Assembly: GCF_000764305.2 (NCBI RefSeq)
Contig: NW_025934994.1
Coordinates: forward strand, 1-64,000
Direction: 5' to 3'
Source of the DNA: Hyalella azteca
Lineage: Eukaryota > Arthropoda > Malacostraca > Amphipoda > Hyalellidae
DNA: 64,000 nt
Shown here: positions 21,776 through 34,100 of the stretch, one piece after another
How positions within the stretch are numbered: the stretch's first letter is position 1
Layout of the letters: each line of letters begins with the position of its first letter
The notes under the pieces: model-generated
The model's input: only the letters and a program-made list of their open reading frames with translations
Told to the model about the DNA's origin: nothing
Database searches by the model: none
Program-made: the position numbers and the translations under genes

Positions 21776-21989
21776 TTAGGTTGACAAGAACTGGTAGCTC
21801 CTCCGAGAGACTTGCGACAAGTGAGCTGTCAGGTTGTCCGCGAGTTTCCAACCTCGCCCCCTGGCACCTGTCAATTTAGCTTACTTGCAGCAGGCAGCTC
21901 GGATTTACCCGGAGCAAGTTTAGGACATGCAGGCCCTGCGGGACTCGACCTCGCGCAGGTTTTGTGTCCGCAGGAAAGTCTGAAGGAAG
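21776..21989. other. Spacer at the axis of the inverted duplication
   Basis: About 215 bases of GC-richer DNA lie between the last paired bases (TGCCTTGTGTGGTC on the left, GACCACACAAGGCA on the right). A 73-codon plus-strand frame (21,812-22,033) and an 89-codon minus-strand frame cross it, but neither shows a domain I recognise. It could be the remains of the sequence first present at the junction. Confidence 0.8.
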
Positions 21990-22255
21990 ACCACACAAGG
22001 CAGCGGTTGATGAAGCTCTATAGTCTACACTGAGGGAAACGAGAAATCGTATGTGAAAGAAAACCAAGCAAGCTAAAAATATTTTTTGTTTAACTGCTAC
22101 GAACAACATTACACAAGTCATTTTAAATTGCATTTCAATGGGCAATTTTTAAAATTGCTTGAAATATTACGGTCGTTCTTTTTAAATGAACACGAATAAC
22201 AAGGATGGCCTAAACGTCAACGCTGAGATAAATGAATGGGATATTTTATCCAAAT

Positions 22256-23030
22256 TGAAATCGCAATTTTCACATGTACGCTTCACGTAATCTTTCTGTT
22301 AAGACCTTCAGTCATCCGACCGAAGTTTACTTAGAGATAAAGGGAGCGCAGCCGTGCATCACCAATTTTGTGCACCAATAAGCCCTGAATCGAACGCCTT
22401 GGATTTCTCACGACATCCACCAATCAGACGTGAACCACTCGGCTTTGTCCTCCTCCGGCCTTGCATAGAACCTGCCGTGCACCACCAGACCGCGGATCGA
22501 ATATGACTTCCGAGCATCGTTAAGTTACGTAATTTTACGTTCACCGCAGTTCACCGCATCTGAGTTTAGGTTTCAGATAGAATAGTTGTGTTCCAAAATT
22601 TATCGTCCTTCGACGAGTGGCCGTTCGACCGAGGGCTGGTTCGACGCATGGCCGAAATATGATTGTCCAGAAGTGTTGAAGGAAGGCTACGTTCCGGAAG
22701 TTAGGAATCATGATGGTCCATTACATCCAGGGCAGTGGTGGTCTTCGGCAGGCGACCCGAGATAAATTGTCATTCGTAGTTCAAACCTCCTTTAGTGGCG
22801 AAATACTTCGGTGAGTTTAGTGCTGCTATTTATTAGTCTTTCATTATTGATTCTGATATGATGTTTTTTGGGTTCACTTGGATTTAATTTTGCTCATATA
22901 CCTTTTTCTTATGTATTAGATAGCTAATATTTCTTATGTCATACTTGCAGAAACTATGCTTTCAAGATTATCAAATAAAACTCCTTGAAACCTGAGTGTC
23001 GAAATTTCGCCTAAGCCACTAGTGCTTAAC
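22256..23030. other. Right-arm-specific insertion, about 775 bp
   Basis: In the left arm the sequence runs unbroken through AATATTTGGATAAAATATC at about 21,505. In the right arm the same text is split, with TGGATAAAATATCC-matching bases ending near 22,255 and the continuation starting near 23,030. The insert has no recognised gene or terminal repeats. It includes a GC-richer patch at 22,350-22,560 and short frames only. Confidence 0.75.
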
Positions 23031-23788
23031 ACAAACATCGACACTTTCTCAGCCATAGCACAAGCAGTAGTACATTTGAGTGTAGACGTGGCACTGTAGC
23101 GCCCGTTTGACGAGACAAAGAGAGTCAAGATGGCCCACACAAGGGTAAAATGTACCTCGAAATTTGAACGATGTCTGACACATTTCTCTGAGAGTGCAGG
23201 TTTGCATTAATTATTAGTGAGCATAAGCCCATTGTCCAAATTCTGGACAATTTTTACTATATGTCGGAAAATATTCAAACACGATCATTCATTCAACTTT
23301 AAAAATGATCAGAAATCTTCAGTCGCTGACTACCGTCTATTCAAAGGAGATTTGTTTTACGAAATGGATGTAGACTTTTAAATTTTGAGATTTACAGCAG
23401 TTCAAATCACGCTAGAAATCATTACCACTCAATTATAGCAAGAAGAAATTTGGGCTCTTAAAAAGATGAATTTGATCATTTTACTACAAGTATTAATTCA
23501 TAAAGTGAATGTATTCATTTTACTTTAAACAGAATATATTGGTCCCTAAACAAGAGGCATTAGTCTTTAACAGAAGGTAATGCCTCTTAATCATAAGGTA
23601 TTGGCCCTTAAACTGAAAGTGTTGGGCCTTGTACGTAAGTTATTGTATGCTTCGTATCCTTTCGGACATAACAGTCCCAGGCCCCGAAGGATTGACGCCT
23701 CAGACTATCACGATCGAAGGCAATGGAAAAATCGTGTTTAACTAATCGTATGTGAAGGAAGACCAAGCAAACTAAAAATATTTTCCGT

Positions 23789-24010
23789 TTAACTGCCACG
23801 AAACCTCATTTGGACCAGCTGATGCTCGATGCCGTTGCTTGCTTCTCGCCGCTGGTAGTGGTGCTGGGGCGGACGATCAGGGATTGTGCTCAGGTACACG
23901 TCCAGTCGTCTCTTGAAGGCCTCCAGGGTGAACTCCCCCTCTATTACATCCTTTGGTAGGACGGTAAACAGCCCCGGCCCTTCCAGGGAAAGTAATCCTT
24001 CCCGCAGGGA
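23789..24010 (-). pseudogene. C-terminal fragment of a CR1/L2-like LINE ORF2 (right arm)
   Basis: Same 222 bases as 20,468-20,689 on the opposite strand, with the frame kept open and the stop in the same place. The visible protein differences are LEGPG for LAGPG, PPQHH for PPLHH and ASNGI for ASNSI. The close match without indels is notable given the more diverged DNA nearer the axis and suggests gene conversion between arms. Identification as a LINE tail rests on the LPKDV and FKRRLD phrases. Confidence 0.68.
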
Positions 24011-24465
24011 TTAAAATCTGACTGCAGAGATGTTGCGAAGTGGAGGGATCCTGCATAGTCTACCCTTTCTTTTGTTATGATATGTCTCAATCCTGAAGGT
24101 CTCGCTTTCAGAGTTAGGTGTCATACTTCCATGTGTACAGAATGATATAACTCTCCCGTCTCCTCTGCAGTGACCACAGTTTGGCTGATAAGCAGGAGGT
24201 TTAGGCCATTCAACATAAGGAATTGGCTCTTAAACAGAAGGTATTGGCCACCAAGGAGATGCGTGTCGCCTAACGCGATGCGACGACAGATCAAACCAAA
24301 AAGCCATTCAGCGGTGAATGAAATGAATTATGATCGTCGGTATCCTTAGCGTCATCCGTCATATGATAGCTGAGCAGTTACTGAGGTCAGATCTTGATTT
24401 CCGTACTTTTGTAAAAAAAATTCTACTAATACGAACGTTGAGCCCATCTTGAACTAATCACAGCT

Positions 24466-24555
24466 ATACAGCCCCAGCACAACCACAGCCCCAGCACAGT
24501 CACGGCCCCGGCACAGCCACAGCCCCAGCAAAGTCACAGCCCCAGCACAGCCACG
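24466..24555. repeat. C-rich 18-bp array (right arm)
   Basis: About five units of the type CACAGCCCCAGCACAGTC; inverted partner of the longer G-rich array at 19,803-19,998. Confidence 0.88.
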
Positions 24556-24720
24556 AGAGCTGTAGGAAGAGGAATGCTTGTTATGTTTCTCATGGACATT
24601 GAGAGCTGTAGGAAGAGGAATGCCTGTTATGTTTCTCATGGACATTGAGAGTTGTGGGAGGAGGAATGCCTGTTATATTTCTCATGGACATTGAGAGCTG
24701 GAGGAGCAGGAATGATTGCT
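24555..24720. repeat. 46-bp minisatellite, about 3.6 copies (right arm)
   Basis: Units contain GAGCTGTAGGAAGAGGAATG and GTTTCTCATGGACATTGA, the reverse complement of the left-arm 46-bp unit. Positionally it matches 19,509-19,662. Confidence 0.93.
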
Positions 24721-25768
24721 TTTGACCCAAAAATATCAATAGGGGCTATTGATGTGGATGTGTGAATGAGGAGGAGGATTCATGAAGAGGTGGATTCATG
24801 TTGCCGATATGAGCAAAATTTCGATTAATAATTTAATTTGAAGTTTTTTATGAGGGTGCACTGACACATTATGTGGTTATTATAGAGAGACTTTTTTTGC
24901 GTGCCTGAACAACTAGTATTACATTGCTGCAATGATGAGAGAAGAAAATTTTGCCTAGCAAGAATAATCCTGGCCCTCATTAAACTTCACTTTAGTAAAC
25001 TAATGAGGTAATTGAAATATTAGCAAGACTCATTCAAAGCTAGCTTTGAAATTATTGGTACAGAATTTTCATCGAATAATTTCCTTGTGAATTTAATTAG
25101 ATCCATCGAGTCATCGTTCGAGTAAAATGCTATCAGCTGCATTATCAATGATAACGCCAGTAGAATCTGACAAGTAAAGCCTTATTTTTTGATCATTTAA
25201 TTTGAGAAAAATGAGAAAATTAGTTAACAGTTAATAAAGTGGTAATTGCCGGAAATGATAAGCTTATTTTCATTAATTCAAAAAGTTGCCAAAAGATGAG
25301 GAATTGAGTGCTGAATTAAAAAATATAAATAAGCGTAACTTCCTATGTTGATACGTCTAGTCAGAGATTACCTATTTTAGTAAGAATTAAAACTCGTCAC
25401 TTGGTATTAATTGGTGCTTATATAGTCGTAAGTACCGAAGAATACAGACGACTTTTAATTAGAGTGAATACAGTGTGAGAAAGTTTTTATTAATTCAGCT
25501 CGACACATGCAAAGCAGACTTAAATAAGAATTATTATTCTTATTCATTGACGATCAGTTTTGCTTCATATGTTATGAACAAAAATTTTTTGAAATCGTTA
25601 GAAAAAATCTATAAAAAGGTTTGGCAACTCTCAGAATTTTGTAGCCTTAGATCTGAAGATTTTCTGAGCTTACAACGAGGATTGAACGAAAGAAAACCGA
25701 TGCCGATTTGTCTTGATCGTGATTTGGAGGAGGCGACGAGAAACCGAATCTGGAGCGAGCTTCCGGAA

Positions 25769-25912
25769 GCCCATACTTTCAAAACTCGCTAAGTGAACGT
25801 AAGTACTTACGCTCTATTTTCTTGTCTATGATTGGTGGATTTTGCTTGAAAGGCCGTCAATGATTGGCTGATGAACTTATGATCTCTTAACTTTTTTTTG
25901 AAAGTATAGGCC
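25769..25912. mobile_element. Small MITE, copy 1 (right-arm insertion)
   Basis: This 144-base sequence starts GCCCATACTTTCAAAAC and ends TTTGAAAGTATAGGCC, so its ends are inverted repeats of about 14 bases. A near-identical direct copy lies at 55,648-55,793. The matching place in the left arm (about 18,478-18,490) lacks it, which marks it as an insertion in the right arm. There is no coding capacity. I cannot see a clear target duplication, so the superfamily is left open. Confidence 0.87.
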
Positions 25913-28452
25913 AGCTGCATCACACTGCACGACGCTTGCCTGGCGCAGAAAAACTATATAAATGATTCTTAATTAAATTACAGTTGTTAAAATTAAGTTA
26001 AAGGTATCATCATTTATGGCACGTGTTAAATAGTTCGCGATAGTGAACCATTCATTTATTCATTCTCATTCATAATTATATTCATATTCTTTGCACGATT
26101 TCTCAACTTTTTTGAAGTTAATTTATTAAAAAGAAAGGTACGTTTCGACCTTGTGACACAGGTTTCACCTCATCAAGTCACACTTGTACTCATCAATGAA
26201 TTGATGTAACAAGGACATGAATCACGACGAGTCCCAACATATGAGTCGCCGCTCTTACTCACGCGTGAGACACAGAGCTTAGATAACTTTTCCCTAAATT
26301 CTCCTGACTAATTTTATGTTCACATATCAACATAATATAACAATATCATCATAGTTATATAATCATATAATACTATAGTGGTGTCAGCATTCACTTGCCT
26401 GTTATTGAACCATAGCCAACTCGTAACCTTCCCGATTAAGAAAATATTTTTTACAAATTGTTGCGGCTTCCGAACCTCCAACTTGTTGCTCCTATCTTGG
26501 TGATCTTTGCCTCTCAGACGTTAACATGGAATTTTTATTCTTCCTTATCCTCCTAAGTATAAATTAGCATAGAAATATGTGACCAGCTCAGGATGTTATT
26601 TCTAATCATTATATTCGTCTGTTCGACGAACCTCCACCTCAGGGAAACCTTACCATATTCTCTATAATGCAGTGAAAGATTTCGTTGAAAATGGTACATT
26701 TTTGTAGCTATCGAGTTTACAGCGCCCATGCAAATTTAGAACGCAAGCTTCTATTTACAAAACATGATAAATAATGTAAGAATAGTAATATATTCGCAGC
26801 TATAGAAAACAAAGCTTCATTATTTATCAAGGTTTAGAAATATATTACCCAGAAATGAAACTCCTTTTAAAAATATTTCACACCTCTCAGGAATAATAAA
26901 AATTAAAAATATTTATTATTTCAATTATTCGGACTGGATGTATCGCACATAACTTAAGTCTAGAATTTATCAGCTTGTGAACGTCCGAGTTGAATTTAGA
27001 AAATGTTTGAATAAATTTTTTTTCATAATTCCCTACTTTCCTAAATGAACTCGGAGGACCGGAATGTAGAGTAAGTTTCATTTTACAAAATATTTGGAAA
27101 ATAACCCTCTGAAATTATTAAATTCTATTATTAGGAATTTGTTTCACTAGTACACAATGAATATTTTCTCTCATTACATCATTCATTTCGCAAGCTCGAG
27201 GCGCTTGCCGCACACCGCCCAGTGCAATGCGCCTCCAAATTTATGTCAGACCTTCTGGCGGTAAACCCGCTAGATATGGTCGAGGATTCTCGCCACCTGG
27301 GATCCTCGATTTGCACTAAAAAAATTTTCCTTGCAACGACAGGACGCGAAATTTGGCGCCTAAATTGAGCTGCCCAGAACTGAGGGCCGTAATATGTTCT
27401 CGTTATGTAGTTTTTGACTTCATTCTGTACATAAAAAGCTAAAGCGCGGCACTGAATTGCACGCGCGTTTGTCGTTCCTGATGTTTCCGGCATCAGGAAA
27501 AGTTCCATTACAAGCTGAATAGAAAAACAATTCTCATTAAGTAAATATATATATTTTCCGCCTGACTCAGGAAATATATGGGCTGATCGGTAGGTTATCC
27601 AGGATACTTATCGTGTCCGGATATAACTTGCTAATTTTTTAATGGTAGAATTCTTTGACCTTTGGAAAAAGGAGAGAAGAATTAGATTTGATTTGAAAGA
27701 TTTGATATATGATTTAATATAAAAAAATGGGATTTGTTATATGTCGAGTATAAATTTCATTAGAAAAATAAAGCAACCTGAATATGGTTTTGTGTTAAAT
27801 GTGTATTTGAGTGGACTCTTCTTTACAAGCGAAATTTTAGTATCACAATTACCAACTGAATTAGGAGTGACCGGGATTCGGATTGACCGGATTTGAAATT
27901 GTCGCTTCTGAGAATCGTCAGACTAACCTGCTAAAGCTAAATATACTACAAAATAAATACATAATTAAACCTTTATGTCTGAATTGCATAACAAATTTTA
28001 AGGCTTAGGCTTGAGAGAAGAATAAACGACTCGAAGTTTTTTCAAGCTGTAATCTTGGTTTTGAAATTAGCCAGGAAAGTTACGCATTCTAATAAAAGAA
28101 TTGGATCAAATTACTTTTGCGAAGGTAATTCATTACGATGCTCATGCGATTTTGTATCAATGTATTTGTACCGATTAAATCGCGCTACGAATTATTAGCA
28201 TCCGAATGTGAAGTATGCAGCGAAATCAATATCCGCTATTTTTTGAAACAACTGCCTTATCAAGAGAATTTTCAAAGATAACAATTAGTGGATATGAAGT
28301 TATTGTCTGTAAAACTATTGAAAGACACATGATTTAATACTACTATTTAGGCCAAAGTAATATAGATTAATTAGTTTTTTTTTGAAGCTAGAGAAATGAA
28401 TCTCGAGTGCATCTTCTCATCACACGTGGGAAAAATGATGCACACTACGGTA

Positions 28453-28475
28453 TGCACTGAATATATTTCAGTGCA
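28453..28475. other. Short perfect hairpin
   Basis: TGCACTGAA and TTCAGTGCA are 9-base perfect inverted repeats around a 5-base TATAT spacer. Further TGCAC/GTGCA words surround it between 28,435 and 28,515. No function is evident. Confidence 0.6.
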
Positions 28476-29890
28476 TTATTTCATATATTCGGTGTGCACA
28501 AATAATGCACTATAAGTGTATACGGATGGGCACAGCATTTTGCTTGTTTCCTCACAGGCGAACAGTGACGTGGCATTTCCGGTGTTTATTAAGATAATAT
28601 ATCAATTAGTTGCAAAATGAACCGCAAAATTGAACAGGACATATTTAATGAAAATATGCTCAAAAAGTTTCGCAAGCTATAATGAACAGTTCTAAGCCAG
28701 ACAAGAAAACTTTGTAATTAATGAGGCACCAACTGAAATATTCATAAATTTTGAAGATCGTTGTATAATATTATAATAGTGTAAACATATATAGTGATGA
28801 CAGAGTTGATAAGGTAAGTTTGGCCAGTCGCCGATTATTAACTATTCGGTTATCTATCAACATACTCCGGACCGCTGCAGAAAACTGCACTGAAAATGAA
28901 ATTTGTGAACTGCATTTCGGGAATTTTGGTGCACAACAAAGTAAAAAATTAAGAAACTTCCCATTAGACCGAGACTGCTTTAAATTTAAATAATCACAGA
29001 ATCGCGTATACGAATATATTTGTCCGGCAAATAAAGAGAAGAAAGAATGTAATAATTTTCTCTCGCTGATTATGCCGCATGCTAAATAGCACCTGAATGA
29101 CAACGTGTCATGTATGAAGTTCTTATCCTATTGACACTTTATACTTTAACGACTCATGTTATGAGCGAGACACTTGCTTGACACCTGGACTGAAGTGTGC
29201 AGTCAGGGAAGAAAATGATACTTGAAAACACCAACATTAACTAAAATATGTTTAGTAGATAGAATTTATGTTTGAAACGAGAAATGTAAGTCAGAGTAGA
29301 TTACTTTTCTGCATTTTAATGTTTTGGCGTGTTTATAATTTAACGAATTTAAATTATTTTGCGTCGGTGAATTTATAATATCGCGCAGCTTCCCTACCAT
29401 AATCTGCGGTGGCATATCGGCTGTATAATACAATTATGCACTTAAATCACTTTATGCATTAAGAACTATGTCAGTACAATCAATCTAGCTAAACCAACAC
29501 AGTACCTCAAAATCAAGTAAGTCTACAAGGCATTTCAATATCATTCGAGGAGATGACCATCACTGGTCTGGTCCAGTCAGCCCGCCATTTTTGCTCAGGT
29601 TTTGCGTGCTGGGGAATTTTCCCCATAAGGCGACGTGACAAATGAAGAGGTCCAAGAGCGCAAGAATGTGACCCATTTTCTTGACCGGGTCGTACGGGTC
29701 CAAAGTTCAGGCCAGCGGAAAAATTTACGACTTGCCCTAAAATTTCCGGTGCGGTATTTAATTGTCCACTGCGGGGCACATAATCATCATAGTTTTTTGT
29801 CTCGTTAAAGCAACGAGGCAACTCATTAGCTGCCGGGTTAAGGGTTTTTAGTTACGATGTTGCTCACGATATTAATGGGATTCACATTAG

Positions 29891-31499
29891 CATTGTTTTG
29901 TTTGTTTAACGCATTTTATGATAATTATATGTCTGTATTTATTTTTAATATTTTTTTATTATGGCCTTTTAATCACATAACACTTTACTTATCTCATGAA
30001 CATAATTTTTTTCATTACTCAAAGATAAGATTAACATGGCCATGAAATAAATTTTGCTAAATGGGAGTTGGTTTAGATATCATTTGCTGGTTTTACTTAG
30101 TGTTACTGGCGAGCGATGATTCCTGCGATTATTCAAATTCCAATTTCATGAATCCCGCCATTAGTATAATCCCGTTAGTAAAAATAAAGCTGCATTGTAT
30201 GCTAGTGAACGATAAACTAGTTCAAACCAACATATTAATTACATTGAGCATTGAATTCCAATTTGACTCTCTTCCCAAAAAAATTGTGACGGAACACGAA
30301 TTGTGTGAAATATTTTTTTTGTTGAAGAATGTATTGTCTGGACTTAGAAGATTCAACTTCTTTAAGATATTCAACTTTTGTCTCTTGAATATTGCGCAGA
30401 TGTTTTTTATTTCTCGACGAAAACAAGGAACTCCATTTTAATGTGATTTATTTATTGATAGCGTTGAGTTACAATCGTCCGCTGAGCGCCACTCGTCCTC
30501 TACCAGCTCCGACCACGTGCAATCTTATTTCTATTATATATTCTCTAGAAATTGTGATTTAATTGCTCTAATATTTGATCTACGATTCATTGACTATAAC
30601 GTGTAATTATTTTGTTAAAGGACTTAGTTTTTAATGTAATATTCGGAATAGTTTATTGTTTTGTATTTTAATAACGCAGTCAATCTGCGGTGTTTTTCTC
30701 TAGGCGAAACGGCTACGGCACCATTTATGCGTGAACAAGCTAGATATCTTCGAGTTATATGTTGTTCTATAAAATATCGATTATAACCTGGAATAATGTT
30801 GCTGAAAGGTTAAACTTTTTATTACATTGACTCTATTACGTCATATTACTTCTCGTTATACTTTGATAACGTTCTTAGTTTATATTTCATTCGTCCAGGC
30901 GAATGCTACGAAGTTCTCGGCTCACGTACTTGCGAGTTAGGTATCTATGAGACACATTCTATAATAAATCGACTTTAATTTGAATAACTTAGAACCCTCG
31001 ATAGCTGCGACTGGCTTTAGGCGTTTCGGCGTGGATAGATCCCACGTCACTCGCTGTTTAGTTGCATGGCGCATGGCGTTTAGTTGAGACTTGAGATGCC
31101 GGATTTCAGTCGCCAACTATTATTGACGACTACTATTAGTCGCCTACGAAGTAATATAATAAGTTTCTACCTCTAATGGAGAATTTGTACGCACCTGTAA
31201 GATGACGCCTGTACACCATGGAAGGCCACCAATACACTTGAGGAAATCTACGTGTGAAATCTTCCTCCCTTCGACGCAAGGGAATTTAGAGCTGGACCAA
31301 AGCGCACCACTTTAGCCCTTGTGTTTAGAACCAGTACGAAAATCTTCATCAAAGTCACCATACTACCTATAAATAGTTCAACTTCGTGGTGGTGTTTCCG
31401 GTGCCAATATGCACAAACTATTGCGGCTATGCATTGCAACTTTCAAATTAAATTAAAGCATACAAATTTAAAAATTGACTATCAGTTTTTGATTCAATT
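29891..31499. other. Unassigned sequence between right arm and segment A
   Basis: Short open frames only, the longest being 126 codons on the plus strand at 30,061-30,441, a hydrophobic, AT-driven sequence without recognisable domain. I see no convincing left-side partner. Confidence 0.5.
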
Positions 31500-32885
31500 C
31501 TTTCCTCACAGCTTTGCAATACAAGAAATAAATACGTCTACCGTTATACCTGCAGGTATAATAGTTACAATAAAGCTATATACCCATTTCCCGGACGGTG
31601 TAGCCACTGTAGCGCAACTGGCGTTGCATGCTTGGTATCGGCATGCGTCGTGCAGCGGCATGACTGGCAGAGAAAAAATGGCATTCAACTAAAAATAATC
31701 CCAATTGCAATAAATAAATTTAGCTGATATTGTCTTGATCCAAGACAAAAATTATGCGTGAAAATGTTTCATGATCGAGGTTTTCAGTAGAAAGGAATCC
31801 GAAAGGACTTGTCCCAACCTTCATATATGTAAGTGAAGTGAGGAACATTTTCCCTGAAAGAGTGCTTAAGTTTAAGCATGCCTATGCCGTAGATCATCAT
31901 TACAGCGCTCGCTGAAAAGAAATGATAATTTCGAGCGTCATTACAGCAAGGATCAGGTTCACTATAATGACACTAATTACAGCGGCGTAATGAGCTGCGG
32001 TCGCACTTTATTCTGCCGCTGCGCGCAACAATACAAACACAAACAAACGCCAACATCCTCGGTCAACCTGGTCGGGTAAGGAGCCCTGGTTTGACAAAAA
32101 TACAACGGGTTTTACAAAAATGTGCCTAAAATTGTTTTTCATGCAATAAAGCTTTTACATTCAAAGATGGTGAAGCATGGATGATGTATGGAGAGGTGAT
32201 TTGCCTTAAAGTTTTTCATGCAGAATGTAACGTGTGCATGTTGGCCAAATGAAACTTCGTCTAAAATTTTTGACATTGGCCAAAATCTTAATTTAGTGTC
32301 TTCAAATTATTTTATTGTAAAATTATTTTCTGATCTCTTAAAAGAATAATAAATGCTATAGAGAAAGAAAAAATATTTAAAGGGCTAGAGAATGAGTATT
32401 TAACGATTCCCTTTCAAAACAAAACTCAAATATACGCGAAGATTTTATAGAATTTTGCTTATAGTGTTGCTGCAATTCATGAGGTATTTAGGAGGAAATA
32501 AAAAAGTAATCAAAAAGAATTATGAATCAAAGAATTGTGAATGTAATCCAATCTGAAATAAGTGAACAAAGAATGTTTGAGCTGTGACGTCATCATAACA
32601 CACTCTCTATGAAACCCAACACGGCACTCATCAGCGGCCATCAGTCATGACTGCGGTGCGACCAAACCTAAATCCATCGCCCGTGAACTTCTGCAATCTC
32701 TTTTTATGATTTAAGATAAATGCTCTTAGCGTCGCCTTATTCAATACATAAAAATTTCAAGAGCCACATCAAACCAGTAGTAAAACTTATTTTAGAGATG
32801 ACCGAGAAGACATAAGATATGGTCAGAATTTTGCCTGTAATATTACTTTTTCTAAGAATTCCATGAAAATTTTATATTATATTGG
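31500..32885 (-). repeat. Outer segment A, right copy
   Basis: Inverted partner of 205-1,890, anchored at 31,540-31,770, 32,000-32,085, 32,575-32,700 and 32,760-32,880. It holds a single unit of the 49-bp repeat where the left copy has seven. A 123-codon plus-strand frame (31,321-31,692) spans its edge and is not preserved in the left copy. Confidence 0.85.
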
Positions 32886-32904
32886 TGCTCAAGGTGAGTT
32901 TTAG

Positions 32905-33020
32905 AAGTTGTTTGATTATTTTAGCGAACTGCATATTTTGAATTAATGTCGACAACATAATTCATAGTTTAAAAATCACTTTAGATATAAATGATCATGG
33001 TTAAGAATTTTTTGTTCAAA
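32905..33020 (-). repeat. Outer segment C, right copy
   Basis: Inverted partner of 9,490-9,632 at moderate identity. It lies directly between segments A and B, giving the order B-C-A when read in left-side orientation. Confidence 0.65.
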
Positions 33021-33059
33021 TTAATGACAATAGTGCATATGACATGAAGTAGATTCCCA

Positions 33060-34100
33060 TGGAAAGGAGCATGGTATACACGCGTCCACATTACTGACGG
33101 TAAATACCTCAAACTTGGTTGGTGCAAACATTACTAAGTGAAAACCCGTTCGAAATTCACCATCATTATTCACCATTCCGACAGAGTTACTGAAGAAAAT
33201 TTTTGCAGGTTCATCGGCTGCTTATAACTTTTGCTGAAGTTGGAAATTTTATTTTCTTCTTAAATAGAATTTGCAGAATCATTTCGTTCCGGTCAGGAAA
33301 GCTTACATTTTTAATGGAAAATTCTTTGACGTAACAGCCAAGCCGCAGAGCCTTGCCGTGCAAGAATGGAAGGCTGGAGTCAACAAACGCTTCATTTTAC
33401 TGAACTTTTCGTGCCGGGAAATTTACGTCCTGTTCCGGACCCGGACGCTTGCTTTAAAGGTTTGAGAGAAGCTCGAGCCATGTATTGATGTTTGATGATC
33501 ATACGCTGGCATGAACATGAGGGGAATTTTTCGATTAAAGTTATGTTCTCAGTGCTCTAGGGTTGGTTAAAATCCTCAATGTTAAAAAAAACTAAATTTT
33601 ACGAATGATTGCTACGTTTTCAAGTTATCTTTCGTTGATAAACTGATGGAGAGTAGCTGCCCATCGAGGCCATCCCTTTCAAACCCAGAGCTAAAGCGGA
33701 TATATAAAGCGGTTCTCCGAGTCATAGGTGGCCCTTATCTCTGAGTCGACACCGCATCTATATTTTGTTAGGGTATGCTTCTATTGGTAAACACACCTGT
33801 TTCCAAACCTGTTTCTGTTGGTTAACACACGCACGAAATAAATAATTTGCTGATTTTCACAATTTCGGGGATAATCATGGCCTCTTAGTTTACATCAATT
33901 TAAAAAAATTGTCAATATCCATTTTATTTTAATATACGAACCTGTAAGTAAAAACACCTACGCAGTGTAGATGACATTCTCCGAATCGCGTTCCACTGGG
34001 CGATATTTTGTAAACTGAGCTTAGCAGAAAGGGCATCATGGCGATTAATGTTGACTTCGTGTTGACTTCGTAAACACTTTCGTTGTTCATTTCCTAGAAC
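33060..34100 (-). repeat. Outer segment B, right copy
   Basis: Inverted partner of 7,165-8,460, strongest at 33,270-33,470. It lacks the 12-bp array. A 64-codon frame (33,271-33,465) is shared in part with the left copy, but no domain is recognised. Confidence 0.9.

Larger units (their letters stand above)
21990..29890 (-). repeat. Right arm of a large inverted duplication
   Basis: Reverse-complement partner of 12,160-21,775; anchor pairs are given there. It is shorter because it lacks the left block at 13.3-15.9 kb and the extra minisatellite copies. It carries its own insertions at 22,256-23,030 and 25,769-25,912. Open frames of 63 codons at the matching places in both arms (20,679 and 23,799) belong to the LINE 3' region. 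The stretch 26,115-27,170 has little visible similarity to the left arm and no other recognised content. Confidence 0.95.

Noticed and set aside
12160..29890. Assembly artefact (read folded on itself) as explanation of the palindrome
   Set aside because: A fold-back artefact would give near-identical arms. Here arms differ by substitutions, by arm-specific insertions with clear borders, and by array lengths.
30061..30441. 126-codon plus-strand frame with hydrophobic stretches
   Set aside because: The hydrophobicity follows from AT-rich codons (F, I, L, N); there is no domain, and no comparable frame at a homologous place.
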